This document shows positions 33,838 through 45,868 of a DNA stretch of 64,000 bases, piece by piece (the first letter of the stretch is position 1; each line of letters begins with the position of its first letter). The position numbers were made by a program, and so were the translations under genes. The notes beneath the pieces are model-generated. The model saw nothing but the letters and a program-made list of their open reading frames with translations, was not told the origin of the DNA and ran no database searches. Source of the stretch: Marchantia polymorpha subsp. ruderalis. Its lineage: Eukaryota; Streptophyta; Marchantiopsida; Marchantiales; Marchantiaceae. The stretch spans positions 7,031,501 to 7,095,500 of the forward strand of contig AP031355.1 of the NCBI GenBank assembly GCA_037833965.1, read 5' to 3'.

Positions 33838-36800
33838 TGTATTGCAAGATGATAAGACCTACAAGATCGGTGCCTGTGTAGAAGAGAGCAGGCAGTGAAG
33901 GAGTGAAGGAAGGAAAATTCAAGAGCATGACGAAAAGGTGACCCAAGCTCTCCCCTCCATCAGGAAGAAAGCGTAATGCCTGAGAGCTTCTCTAGCTGCG
34001 ATAAAATCCAATGCAGTCACGATCTGTTATCCATGTGGGTTCTCAGAGCAGGTGGGGCCAACTCTCCTATCATTGCCTTGCAATACGAGCACATTCCAAC
34101 ATAAACCTTGACAAACTACAACTGTACACACACTTTAATTTAATGTTCATGAGAGTGAATGTCACCTTCCCTCGCTTTCAGTCCTTTGTGACCCGGAGGT
34201 CTCATGCTTCCTATTCCAACCCAGAAAAAAAGTTTCTGATAGCACAAGTTGTCCTGGTTCTGACCGAAAATCATCTCCATCTGGGCATGAATGGACCTTA
34301 GTCTACTGAAAGGTGTCCTGGTCTACCAACGTTGCTCCGTTGTCAACTCGTATAATCAGGACTCCTTTTTTAAGAAAAAATTTATTTTGATGTCGAAATA
34401 ATTTTTTATAGTATGCTCGGATGGAAGATTGAGAATGTAGCTTGTACTCATCGCTAGTCATCAATACTGGGTACAGTAGTTATGGCTTTTCGTAGGCACT
34501 TGCATGCTTGCGAGTGTTCCGCAGAATCTACAGATGTGAATGGATGTTGTGTGTTTATGAAACCTAGGGAACGACTTCTGTACCTCGTCTACTTTTAGGA
34601 GAAAGAGAAAAAATTGGGATATACTAGACGTGAAGAAGGAATACACATGCTTGCAGGTCGGTGGACATAAAATCCGAAAAGTCAGTGGTTACTTAATTGT
34701 TTGTGTGCCCTTTTATGGAAGGTGAGAATCATGAACAGGGTATAAGTATCTTACTCGGAGGACCATTTGTCAAGAGTTTTGAATTTGACAAGAAGTAATG
34801 TTTCTAAGCGGTCATGAAAATAAAGTAGAGGAATTAAGTAAATTATTCTGATGTACCGCAATTCCATGGGTTTGATAAGTACAACGAACTACTGCAGGAT
34901 TCTCCCGAGACGTGGCCCTTAGTTACAAGGAGAGAAAGTCTTTCGTTGTCTCGAGATCATCCATTAAAATGTTATAGGCCAATCGAGAAGCCCAACTTCT
35001 CGTTCTCACAATGAGATGCAAAATAGCTACTTCGGTCGGAATGTAGTGAAGTGTAGTGAAGTGCCTCGCATATATCAAAGCTCGATTTCTCGTCTAGAAA
35101 GTTGCGAGAAGATGCAATAGTATGAGTCCAGTAGTAGTGTTTTTCCATATCCCTGAGGTTCACAACAGTTGATTTCATAGCTAATGGAGGACTAATTTGG
35201 AGAGTGGTGGTCCCAGACTTCTAGAGATTTTATTAGAATACGGGTTGGGATAGGTACACGTCACTGTGCAAGGGCAACACATCTGACATCTTCTCTCAAA
35301 ACGACAAATGAGAAGGTCATGTTGGAGGTTCTGATTTTCTGTCTGTTCTTCAATTTCTTCTGGAACAGAAGACACCTCTCAGCACTGAAATAAGAACACA
35401 GGGGATTTATGATTATGCGCAATTTTCTCTGGATAGCAAGGGCAGCCATGATTACTTCCACCCCCTAGTAGGTGACCGATATCCCTGTCCGTTCTGCGGA
35501 TAATGATAGATTTCCACAGAATAGATACACTGGATTAACTAATAAATAATACATACTTCACAAACCGAAATGCGGCGTACATATGTACGGACTAGAGGGC
35601 AAAACTCAATGTGGGAGTACAGTACGCAGCCCATGTGAGCAAGCTGCCCATGTTCTTGAGCAAATGTTTTTTACGTACATAGAGCCTAACACACACTCTC
35701 AGAGAAAAGATGGCTATGTCGATAGCATCGATTGATTGTAAGACATTTTTCCATGAAGCCTGAGGTCTCTCTAGAAGACTGTCAACCAGAAGTTTTCATT
35801 CATCTCTCTCTCAGAAGTCGATAAAGCATTTGCTTTTCTGCCTCCCATCTCAGCCCTCGACCATGTCACAATGTCTCGGTCAAAGGGGAGGCCAAGTGCG
35901 TGAATCTGGCACCCGATCGTCACATGCTCAAAACATGTACTCCATAAAAACTATGAGGTCAGGAAGGGTTGAACGTGAAGATGCCATTCATACACTCCTT
36001 CGGAGTTTTTTGTATATTACATAATGTTGGGAGAGGGCTCATATTATAATTCAGACTTTCTATTTTTTTACACATCTATTCGTTCATTATTGGGAAAGGA
36101 ACGCGCAGAGGCAGCTGAACCGTAATTTCTCGTCGTCCATTTTCTACAAAGTGACTTGACAGACACGAAATCTGTACCAGGAAATTTCCTCTTCCTCCAC
36201 GAATCAATGATCCAGTCGGCGGAATATGAAATCACATCAAGTAGTGAATTTTTGACATTCGTTCCGCAAGCAGGAGTTCGAGAGAATTCAGGTCCGGGCA
36301 TGACATGTTCCTGCACGACGGCGACGACGGCAAAGACGACGGCGGAGACCGAACGAGTACGACCAGACCAGACCATCCCATCACATCATAGAGAGAGGAC
36401 CAGGCATTGGGCCGTCTCCCCATACATGATAACCACATGAACATACATAGCCACATGCACATTCACATGGATCCCTTGTCATAGCACCACATGAAACATG
36501 CCCATCAGCGGCTGCTATTCCCAACTGTGAGGGCTACTCCTCCCCCCTGGGACAGCAAACCTATAATTACACCCCAGGGGTCCAGAGGTCCATAGGTCCA
36601 TAAACCCCCCGGTCACAAGGCGCCCGGACCGAACCGAACAGTGAGTGCGTGACCTGGAGCCTCGAGGCGCTGCTGCGCGGAGACTGCGTTCGAGGTCAAG
36701 GGGGCGGAAGGCCGGGCAGGGCATCGCTGGCTGGCTGGCAGGCAGAGGCACAAAAGGACGGGGACGAGGTCGCGAACCCGAAGCCGAAGCTCGCAGCAGC

Positions 36801-36997
36801 AGCTTTAAAGCGCAGCTCGCCGAGTCCAATTGCTCCTTCTCCGACCGCCTCAGGAAGTAGTATCCCTTCGAATTCCTTCGTCCCGTGCTTCGTCCGAGCT
36901 GCTGCGTTGTTTTGCCAAGACTGTCACGACCCGGGGGTGCAGTCAGTGACTGCCTCGATTTCCACTCGACAGCCAGAGGAGGAGAAAACGACTTCAA
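33838..36997. other. Gene-free DNA
   Basis: AT-rich to ~36 kb with only short frames. From ~36.6 kb the sequence becomes GC-rich and is likely the promoter and leader of the gene at 37393. Confidence 0.5.
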
Positions 36998-37169
36998 TCA
37001 ATTCATTCATTCATTCTTTCATCCATTCTTTCTTTCAATTCGTGATCATCGACTTTATTGTTCTTTCAACCGAGCAATCAATTCTCTTCCTTAGTCGTTC
37101 GTTTGCAGCCCAGACGGACAGATAGATAGATAGATAAATAGACAGGCAGGCAAGCAGGCAGGCAGGTTG
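36998..37169. repeat. Cluster of short tandem repeats in a gene leader
   Basis: ATTC/TTTC units (36998-37037), GATA units (37121-37136) and GCAGGCAG-type units (37143-37166) occur within 230-400 bp upstream of the ATG at 37393, probably in the leader or core promoter. Confidence 0.7.
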
Positions 37170-37392
37170 ATTATCAGATTACAGGTTTGCACGAGAGTCG
37201 GAGTGGGAGGGAATCAGAGAGGAGTGATCTGCTGGTGATATCTAGGACTCTCTAGGCTCGAAGGATGAGAGTGTGTTGACAGTTTCCCGTCGACGGGGGC
37301 GAGACAGAACCGACGGGAAGGAGAGTGATTGAGAGGGACAGGGAGAGAGAGCTGCTGTCGAGATTGGAAGGGAATCGAAGAATTTGTAGACA

Positions 37393-39120
37393 ATGCCGGA
37401 GCTGATGATGCCCGGGGAGCCGGGGTTGCTGGTGCCTAAGCCAGTGATCGATGTGGGAACCATGGGGGGAGGAGTGGGAGCGACGACGGCAGCAGCGGCG
37501 CTGGCGAGCGATTACACGTGGTCGATGATCATCGCCACGATGGCTTGCGCCGTGATGGTGGTGGTGAGCGCCATGAAGGGAGTGAGGCGCTTCAGCTTCG
37601 CCTTCACGTATACCAATCTGTGGTACATTTTCGGGAGGAGGGGAAGATTGAAGGTCCGATTGCAGTCCTTCACCTCCACCAATGGCTCCAATTGCTTCGT
37701 GACCACGAGCGGCGAGTTCACTGCCGAGCTCGTCGACGAAGAAGCCGAGAAGCCTTCGGATTGCAGCTTCCCCGCCGCTCCCTCGGTCGCCATGCCGCCC
37801 GGGCCGTCCAAAGCCGGCTGCATTGTGGGCACGGAGATGGTGTTCATCTACAACAACACGACCTCCATCTTCTCCACGGGCACCCTGGCGCGAGCTTCCT
37901 CCTCGTCCGCCACGACGAAGAAGAAGAGCTACCGCGAGGCGCTCTGCTGCACGTCCTTCAGCTGCTGCAGCAGCTCGCTTGCGCTTGCGCTCGTCCCGCG
38001 CGACGCCCTCTCGCGTCGCGCCCTCGCCGCAAGCGACTACCCCGCCGAATGGCAACTCGGCGCGCGCCGGGCGCTCGCTGCAGCAGGCGAGTCGCAACCC
38101 TCGTGGCGCCGGAACTCGCCGGTCCCCGAATGGGCCTGGAGCCTGCTGGAGCCGCTGGAACTCGCGAGGATCGCGTCCTCGGTCCCTGCTACCGCGCACC
38201 ACCAGCGCGAGAGGACAGTCCCGTCCGGGGACTACTACTACCACCATCACCCCTGGGACGCGGCCCTGACCCTGCGCCTGGCAGGGCCCGAAGAGTGCCG
38301 CCGAGGGCCGACGACGACGAGCCGGTCGCGGGAATTCGTCTTCCCGTCGGGCGTCGTCGCGGGCGCGGCGCATACCGCTACTCTGAGGAACAATGTGGTG
38401 AAGTTGTGGGACAATTCGTCGCGGCTCGCTGTGGGGGCGCTCCCCGCGCGACCGTCGTCGCCCGCCGCGTTCGTCTCGTCGCTGGACGTCGACTGGCGCA
38501 GGCAGATGGGCGTGACCGGCAGCTCGAGCGGCGAGCTCTCGTTGTGGGATCTGGCCAGGGCGCAGTGCGTGACCTCGTCGCGTGGTCCTGCTGGCGGGAC
38601 CGTGCGCGTGACCGCTGCGGAGCGGTCGCAGCACGACGGATGGGTCGTCACGGCCGGAAGGTCGCGAGACGACTGCACGAGCTGCTGCGTCTCGCTGTGG
38701 GACTCGAGAGCCATGAGCGCAGCAGCCGGCGGCACGACGTCGAGCGCAGGCGCATTCTCGGCCGTCGAGGATCTGATGTTCCGGGACTACGAAGTCGTAG
38801 CTCGAGACGAGAGCTGTAGGATTTCCATGCTCGACACCCGGAAGCTGAATTCCTCGTCTCCGGTGTTCGAGGTTTCCGCCGACGAGCTCAGCAGTGGATC
38901 GGTGCGAGCAGGACGCCGAGGAGAAGACGAAGACGAACTCGAACTCGACATGTGGTGGGACGATGCCGCCTCGGCTGCCTCTGCCACTGACGAATCTACT
39001 GAGGAAGACGTTTATTTCGACGGCGATTGGGTTGCAGTGGCAGGGGATCAGGAGTCTGTCAAATCTCCCTCCGTGCTGTCACGGTGCTTCAGTGCGCTCT
39101 CATCTGCCATCTCCCGCTAG
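37393..39120 (+). CDS. Predicted membrane-anchored WD40-like protein (575 aa)
   Basis: A single GC-rich exon. Residues ~43-61 (SMIIATMACAVMVVVSAM) form one hydrophobic helix followed by basic KGVRR, consistent with a membrane anchor. Residues ~185-200 are Cys/Ser-rich. From ~325 the protein shows WD40-like blades: NNVVKLWDNSS, LDVDWRRQMGVTGSSSGELS ending in LWDL, WVVTAGRSRDDC ending in VSLWDS, and a degenerate blade YEVVARDESCRISMLDTRK. Only about four blades are visible, fewer than the usual seven. The C-terminus is acidic (EDEDELELDMWWDDAAS). I do not recognise the family and see no F-box. GC content and third-position bias are much higher than in the 788-residue gene. Confidence 0.75.
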   Translation: MPELMMPGEPGLLVPKPVIDVGTMGGGVGATTAAAALASDYTWSMIIATMACAVMVVVSAMKGVRRFSFAFTYTNLWYIFGRRGRLKVRLQSFTSTNGSNCFVTTSGEFTAELVDEEAEKPSDCSFPAAPSVAMPPGPSKAGCIVGTEMVFIYNNTTSIFSTGTLARASSSSATTKKKSYREALCCTSFSCCSSSLALALVPRDALSRRALAASDYPAEWQLGARRALAAAGESQPSWRRNSPVPEWAWSLLEPLELARIASSVPATAHHQRERTVPSGDYYYHHHPWDAALTLRLAGPEECRRGPTTTSRSREFVFPSGVVAGAAHTATLRNNVVKLWDNSSRLAVGALPARPSSPAAFVSSLDVDWRRQMGVTGSSSGELSLWDLARAQCVTSSRGPAGGTVRVTAAERSQHDGWVVTAGRSRDDCTSCCVSLWDSRAMSAAAGGTTSSAGAFSAVEDLMFRDYEVVARDESCRISMLDTRKLNSSSPVFEVSADELSSGSVRAGRRGEDEDELELDMWWDDAASAASATDESTEEDVYFDGDWVAVAGDQESVKSPSVLSRCFSALSSAISR

Positions 39121-42100
39121 GGGATGTGATGTAGTCAGCAGCAGCCATTGGATTCTACACGATTTTGCCATTCATTCTGTAACATAAATTCGCTTACGGC
39201 ACCAAATAGGAAAACACCAAAAAGGATCTTCCTCCATAGGTCTACAAGGTTGATGTGAAACCTCCGACACCTCTCCCGCTGTATAGCTAGATCACGTTAA
39301 GGAAGGAAGGAATTGTTTATTTACGGTGCGTGTTAGAGTAAGTCGTTCACGGACTGTGGATCCGGAGGGTGGGTCATTTTTTCTCAAGTTCATTTACTGT
39401 AAATACGATCTTCGAGAGACGACGAATTGTCGTTCGGTGTACATAAATCGTCCCAGCACAGCAGAAGAAATGAGTCGGCTGATTAGGAAGTGCCCACTGA
39501 CTGAAGCTCCAGCAGGAGTCGATTTCGACAGATAAGAGCCTGAATCTCTTCTAGGCGAGTTGAAGTGGAGCGCGATGGACGATCGACACAAGAATGATGC
39601 CCACCCCGTCCGTGGCGAATAGAATACTCCGTGGGTGGCTGAGGGCTCTCGTGCATCGCTCCGACAGCTATGGGAGCAGTCAGCTCTTGCAGACAGATAT
39701 TAGACGAGACGAGTCCGAGTTACGCGTTTCTCAGACTTCGTCGGCTCTTGTCTTGGTAGCACTTGTTCATTCGTCCATATCCCTTTGAATCAAAAGAGAA
39801 GAAAGCACGTCTCGTCCAAACACTCGGCCGTGCGCTTCGCCATTTCTTTCATGCGTCTCTGCCTCCGTCTCCCTCTTTGCAGCGTGAATGCCTGCTGCAT
39901 CTGTTTGTATGCGAATCTCTCTCTCTCTCTCTGCGCCTTCTCCTCACACTTCTCCTCTCGGGCAGACGAGACGCACCAGTCTTGGAACAGAGCATGAATC
40001 TTTGCGCCGACCGTGTCGGCCTTGCACAAGCGAATGGTTGGGGCCATTTACGAGCCGGGAGAGGCTCTCGTACGACTGCTGGCATTTCGTCACCAGATCG
40101 CTCGCAAGGAAATAGGATCAAACGCTCGCCGCAGCCGAAATGCAATCTATTGAATCTTATGTTTGATCGCTGCTTCAGAGTACAGAACCGACCACTGCAG
40201 CACTGCTTGCGATTGTGGGCTGAGGGCTGAATCAGAGGTCCCAACGACCGACCAATCAACCCTCCGATCGATGGATCCCTCCTCCTAGTCGTGATCCTTC
40301 ATAAATGTACCGACCGACTTGTCTATTTTTCTAACGATTTATGGCGTTCGCACGCGGAGCAGATGCCGAACACCGGCTCGAAACCTTCTGCCTCTCCTCG
40401 ATCGGCACGTCGCATCGAATCGAAGTCGACATCACCTGTCCGTGCGACTCGCAGACGCACGGAATGTCCTGTGGGCTGCGGAACCCGAGAGAACCTGGAT
40501 CTCGTTCGCGATGCACACACACTCTGATTCCAAGACCAGACAGACCTCGCCCAACGATACGGTTACAGAACCTCTGCAGCGAATTATTACGGTCCTCAGT
40601 GCATGCTGACCAAGACTCTTGAGCATCCCGGTCCAAACTAGCGTAGCGAGCTCCATGAAGAGTCGAGTCGGTCTTTCAGTCTGGGGCAGGACGAAGCTTG
40701 GGAAGCTCTACACGGACTGTTACTCGCCCATACACCATAGCTCTGTGTGACAGCTGTAATAGCTGATAAACAGGACTTCGAGTTCAGGCACAGGACGAGC
40801 TGGTGGTTTGCGAGACAGATGGAATGTGTGAGGGAAGTCAAAGCGCAGGGGGCTGAGTGAATCTGAATGAGTTGGAGTGCAAGTAAGCGCGTAGAGAGGA
40901 AAAAGGTTCAGGACTGACGATCAATCCAAGATGAGGTTTAGGTTTTTATCCCGCTTTCGCTTCCTTTTGAGAAGGAGTTTGCTTCCATCTGCACGCTAGA
41001 AACAAGTCGAATGTGATTGTCTATTGCACATGGGCAGTGATGTAAACGGAGCTCAAAACGAAGACTTGGATCTTCTGATTCGGAATGTGTTTGAAGATGA
41101 GATGATAATTTTTGTAGCACTGATCTACTTCTGTAACCGTGGTCCTAACTATTGTTTTCTGGGTTGAGCCTGCCTTTACTAGACCACCAATGCTCCTCGT
41201 ATTCCACATGTCGATTGTAGAAGAATTTTCTCCAGATGTTGATTCAAGTCCCTTGGGGAATAAAGTTCATCTACTAGGAAGGATTTCTGGGTTTGATCTC
41301 ATGGAGATTACAGTCTTGAGGGAATTCATGAGAGAAGACTTAAGTGCATCAAGTGCTACGAGTAAAAACATCAAGCAGTCAGCGGAAACAGCAGAGCTAC
41401 AACTACCGTATAGTCCAGAGATCGACTTTAGCTTCCACTGTGTCACTAGTTCCATGAATCGACGAATCATCCCGTGCTGGTTGCGAACCCGCGGCATTCC
41501 AAGTGCTAGAGCGGACCATTTATTTTAAAGGCTAGCCTAATTCTGAAACATGATTTCCATTTCTTGAGTTTGAGAAACCTGTAGATAGCATGTCAATTCG
41601 AATGTTCGCTGTCTAAAGTCACAATTATGCCCGTCAGTAATTTGAGCCTTTCGGATGTGGAAAAGTATTTCGGAGCGTTTATCCTATTTACGATCCTTCG
41701 TGAGTTCCATGCGTGAAGGGTTGGATGTAGATTTCATCACATCGATTTTCTTTCACATTTCGGCGTTAAACTTCTAGAATTGAGCGCTTTGTCGGAGGAT
41801 GCGTGAGAAAATTGTGGAGGGCTTTGGTATCTGACTGGAGCGGAGCCTGGATAGGTGCAATTCGATACCAAACCGGTTTCGCCATGGGGCACAGTGCATT
41901 TAGAAATCCTATGGCCAGGCCCAAATCTGGATACAGTGAAGGAACGCACAATCTTTCGTTCCAAGTTTTGGAACAGTTGTTGAAGAGAAGTCAACAACTC
42001 AATCAATTCAGAATACCAGTCCGCGCCTCCGGAAGAGAAAAACACACCGTACTCATTCATCATAACTTCCAAAGAACTTCCAAACACAAAAGAAAGTCGA

Positions 42101-42403
42101 CAGAATCACAACAGAGAATGTCAACAAACGGTTATCAATGAATATTGGAAGTACTAATTTCTCTGAGGACTGAACCGCATCACCGAATTGATCTTCTGCT
42201 TCAGTTCAAGCCGCATACTAAGCTCCAAACATGTGTGACTGAGAATTTACTAGAATTTTACAAACTAGTCTCTTCCGCCGAAGCTCAATGCTCTATTAGA
42301 TAGAGAGCAAGATTCAAATTTTAAAAGCCCCTTTCCAAGTGCAAGACGAGACGGACAGACTCAAAGAGGCACAGCGATTTTCACGCAACGTGACAATTGC
42401 TTC
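39121..42403. other. Intergenic DNA, no confident gene
   Basis: Starts with the 3' region of the 575-residue gene. A balanced-composition zone at 39.3-40.7 kb has many short overlapping frames on all strands and no recognisable content. A frame at 41139-41528 (plus) lacks an ATG near its start and is not recognised. Confidence 0.45.
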
Positions 42404-42831
42404 GAAGTCGCATACATCCAATTCAAGTGTCGAACAGCTCCCGGACTTCTTTTCAGACATGGCAATTTCAGCTATGACATCTCATTCCTTCGAGAAACAG
42501 GCAGGAACCGCGTCTACACGAAAGCGAACTGCAACATTGCGTAGCCATGGAGGGGGAGAACATGACTGAACTGAAATGAGCGTGAAAGAGCAATGATCAT
42601 CATATCATTACTGAAGCGAAGTCGCATACATCCAATTCAAGTGTGGCACAGCTCCGCGACTTTTTTTAGACATGGCAATTTCAGCTATGATATCATTTTC
42701 GCGAAGAAGAAATGGAAACACGTCTACACGAAAGCGAACTGTAACATTCCGTAGCCATGGAGATGGGAGAACATGACAGAGATAAAAAGAGCGTGAAAGA
42801 GCATTGATTTTCATATCATTACTGAAGCGAC
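42404..42831. repeat. Two-copy tandem duplication, 214-bp unit
   Basis: The segment beginning GAAGTCGCATACATCCAATT at 42404 recurs at 42618, and the first copy's end CATATCATTACTGAAGCGA (42601-42619) recurs at ~42813-42831. The copies differ by scattered substitutions and small indels. The duplication lies just beyond the stop codon of the plastid S17 gene, so it may sit in its 3' untranslated region or terminator area. Confidence 0.85.
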
Positions 42832-42991
42832 AGGCCAAGCTTGGCAGCAGCCGTGCGTTTTACAGTGAGTTTCGCTTGAATTCGCTTTGCCCGACCAAGA
42901 GTGAGGTTTGCGGGGATTGTCAAAACCTAGAATGTTCCTACCTACGACAGTAAAAGAATTTTTAAGACTACAGAGAGGGGGAAGGGAGGAA

Positions 42992-43432
42992 TCAAGCGGC
43001 CACAGCAGACTCGAAGGGAATCTCCAGAGCTTGGCTCAGCTCCATCTCGGCCTCCTGACCGGAACGCACCTCCAGAACCACGAAGGTCTTGCGCTTGCTG
43101 ACCGGGGCGCACTTGGCGAGAGTGACGACGTCGCCAATCTTGCACCGGTTCTCGGGATCATGGACGATGTAGTTCTTGGCGGATCTCACGCGCTTCTTGT
43201 ACTTGGAGTGCGGGGCGATCCTCGACACCTCCACGGTCACGCTCTTGTCGTTGGTGTTGGTCACCACTTTGCCCAGCAGCTTCTTGAGCGCCACCACGCG
43301 CACGCTTCCTGGCGCCGCGACGCTCACGCTGCTGCTGCCATTGAAGCCCGGTCTCAGAGCCGTGCCCGTGGCGAAGGTGTTCGCGAGCTTCACCTGCGCG
43401 CTCAGTGGCGACACCACTGCCGAGGCCGCCAT
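42992..43432 (-). CDS. RPS17: Plastid ribosomal protein S17 (uS17c), nuclear-encoded
   Basis: A 146-residue precursor of the 30S primary-binding protein uS17, which contacts 16S rRNA and helps early assembly in the chloroplast. Residues 1-~45 (MAASAVVSPLSAQVKLANTF, then ATGTALRPGF and SSSVSVAA) are a transit peptide. The mature OB-fold reads LKKLLGKVVTNTNDKSVTVE, VSRIAPHSKYKKRVRSAKNY, IVHDPENRCKIGDVV and SKRKTFVVLEV. The HDP..RCKIGDVV signature is the S17 motif. The Met chosen gives MAAS, a typical plastid start; the frame is open further upstream without another convincing Met. Intronless. The leader is rich in GA runs. Confidence 0.94.
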   Translation of the reverse strand: MAASAVVSPLSAQVKLANTFATGTALRPGFNGSSSVSVAAPGSVRVVALKKLLGKVVTNTNDKSVTVEVSRIAPHSKYKKRVRSAKNYIVHDPENRCKIGDVVTLAKCAPVSKRKTFVVLEVRSGQEAEMELSQALEIPFESAVAA

Positions 43433-45868
43433 AGCCACAACCTGCGATGCGAGCGACGAGCAACGATTTCGGATTTGGATTCGGATTTCGCAGTCCTCGA
43501 GTGCGGGCGACAGGGCGACGGGGACGTGAGGGCGTTTGGACCCGGAGCTCAACACCCAGCAGCAGCAGGCCCCTGCGAACGCAACGCTAACGGATAGAGT
43601 TCCCCAGAGGACAGAGGGAGAGAGAGAGACAGGAGGGAGGGGGAGAGAGAGATGTTGTGGATAGTTCTTTCGGCCACGTCGCTCCTCTGGCCGTTCCCTT
43701 CTTTTTCTACGCCCTTTACGCGCCGTGTGTGAAACCGGATATTGCAAAGCCCGATCTTCCTAGCTTCGCACTCTCTTGTCGTTTCTGCGTTTGGAGTTTT
43801 TCGTAACGAAGATTACACTCGTCGTCATGTACATTTTTTTTACTGCTTCACACTATTTCTATATTTTGTCGTCGTTTTGATTCGTTCTATTTGATGATGC
43901 AAAATTGTTCTTATTTTTTGTTTGAACCAAAATTTTATATTTGGTTAGTTCTTGCCGATACGTACAATTTGGTCTGATAAATGTTCAAATTTTTGAAGTA
44001 TATTTTCCCAGAGTTTCCGTACACGGTAGACCGGTCTACAATATATTCCTGAAGCTCAAAGAATTTCAAAAAAATTATGGAGTGATGGAGTATTTCCTGT
44101 TGAAGTTTCTGTGCTCTCCAAGTGCCTAGTTGACTGCAAGCTTCAGTTTCATCATGACTTTCCCCACGAACCATGTCTCGTGGACCGTTTCGAACTCCAA
44201 GGTTCATATAAGTACAGTGTGTTATAATTTAAACATTTGAAAAATTTGCGCATACTTCAAACTTTATATGTTCTTTTCGTGACTGAACTCTTCCACAACA
44301 ATTTCATCTGTAAATTGACGTACAGTACAATAAAATTGCTGTAAGAGACACGAAATCACCAACAGAGAAGGGAATAGTAGGACCGAGGATAGATTCTTCT
44401 TTGGAAGTGACTACTAACTTTAACATTTTAAAAACTACTCGTTGTTCCTCATTCGTACAACAGTCTCCTATGTCCAACACTGGGTGTCACGTAATTTAAC
44501 AATCTTGGCCAAATTCAGTGTCGAGCCAAACATTCTCCATTCCCGCTTCTCGATTCTCACGACCTTTTGATGTTACTTGGGTTGCCAAACCCCAGGCACA
44601 AAAGCCATAGTACCTTTTCGAAACTAGAGGATCAAGCACTCGGTCTGCGAGAGAGCCTCTCGCAAAATGCAACGTTGCATTCTGTCAACAATGATTCGTT
44701 TCCGCAATGAAACTTAGCTTCATCTGCCTACGACATTAGTTTTACCGATGAGCTACCTAACTAATCGTACTGTCACATTTCTTTCCATTTTTAGACTTCT
44801 TACTGAACTTGTTCAGAATGCCACTCACTTGGACTGATAACCCCTTAAGAAAATATGTTGAAAGTTCTAAGCGAACAGGACGCAAAACAGCGAGAGTTGA
44901 CCTCGTCATGTGCCTTAGGTTATTATGATTACTTTCTCTTTAAGCAACAAATTGATGGTGGCTAAAATTTTACAGCGATTGTTTTGATCCTGCCTACCTT
45001 GGGAGTAGATCAGATCATCTCGCTCAGCAAAAATCAAGCCAGATTATGGACTTTCTATCCAAAAAAATCTCTCCTGGGTTGGGATGCCACAAATCTCCTA
45101 TCCAAAACTGTGGACTGCTTCAAAAGAATGGCCCTAACGTTTCAAGTCTAATAGACCAGACTAGACTAAACCATGGACAACCGATGCTCTGTATTTCCTG
45201 TATCACAAAAGTTCCTGTGAAAGGAAATGAGGTCAAGCTGATGCCATGATAAATAGATATGGCAAATGTGCCTCAACAATCTATTTGCACGACACAAGTT
45301 AAGCTGAAGGCACAATATCTTGTATGCAATAAGTAGGAAGGGCCTAATCACAATCAATGACATATCGCACTTGATCTACACAAATGTGTCTCACAGCCTT
45401 CCCCCCAAGACAGCTCTACAGTTTTCCCGATGCCCCAGAATCTTCTACAGCAGACGATCAGAACAAAAGGGGCTTACGACAAGAAAAGCATGACTCCAAC
45501 TGAAGTTGGACCAATACGAGGTTGATTCAATGAAAGGAGGACCGAGGAACACCCTCTTTGTCATCTATGAGTCTCGAAGTGCCCACGAGGAGAGGTTTAA
45601 TGAGGTGAAACCTGAAGAGGCCGAGGCAATGAAATATACAGATGTATGTACAACAACAAGCCAACACTCAAATGCATGCATGTAAACGGCATGCATATCT
45701 ACCAGGACCCAACGATAGGAAACTCCCTACTTCCCTTCGTTTATTCAATCCGAGACCTCCCAATCACCTCTGGTGGCAGCCTGAAGCACTAGATGCAATT
45801 TTCGAGAACCATATTTAACCCCCTCCACATGAGTTGGAAAAAAGGACTAACGGAACGAATGAGACGAA
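43433..45868. other. Intergenic region
   Basis: Holds the promoter of the plastid S17 gene and the 3' untranslated region of the sorting nexin gene. AT-rich between 43.8 and 45 kb. No gene recognised. Confidence 0.55.

Noticed and set aside
37252..38634. 460-codon open frame on the minus strand opposite the WD40-like gene
   Set aside because: It is Arg/Gly/His-rich with no domain, and mirrors the high-GC third positions of the plus-strand gene. The plus strand shows WD motifs and an ATG start.
41139..41528. 129-codon plus-strand frame
   Set aside because: It begins at GTG, and although the middle looks somewhat protein-like no family or splice support was found.
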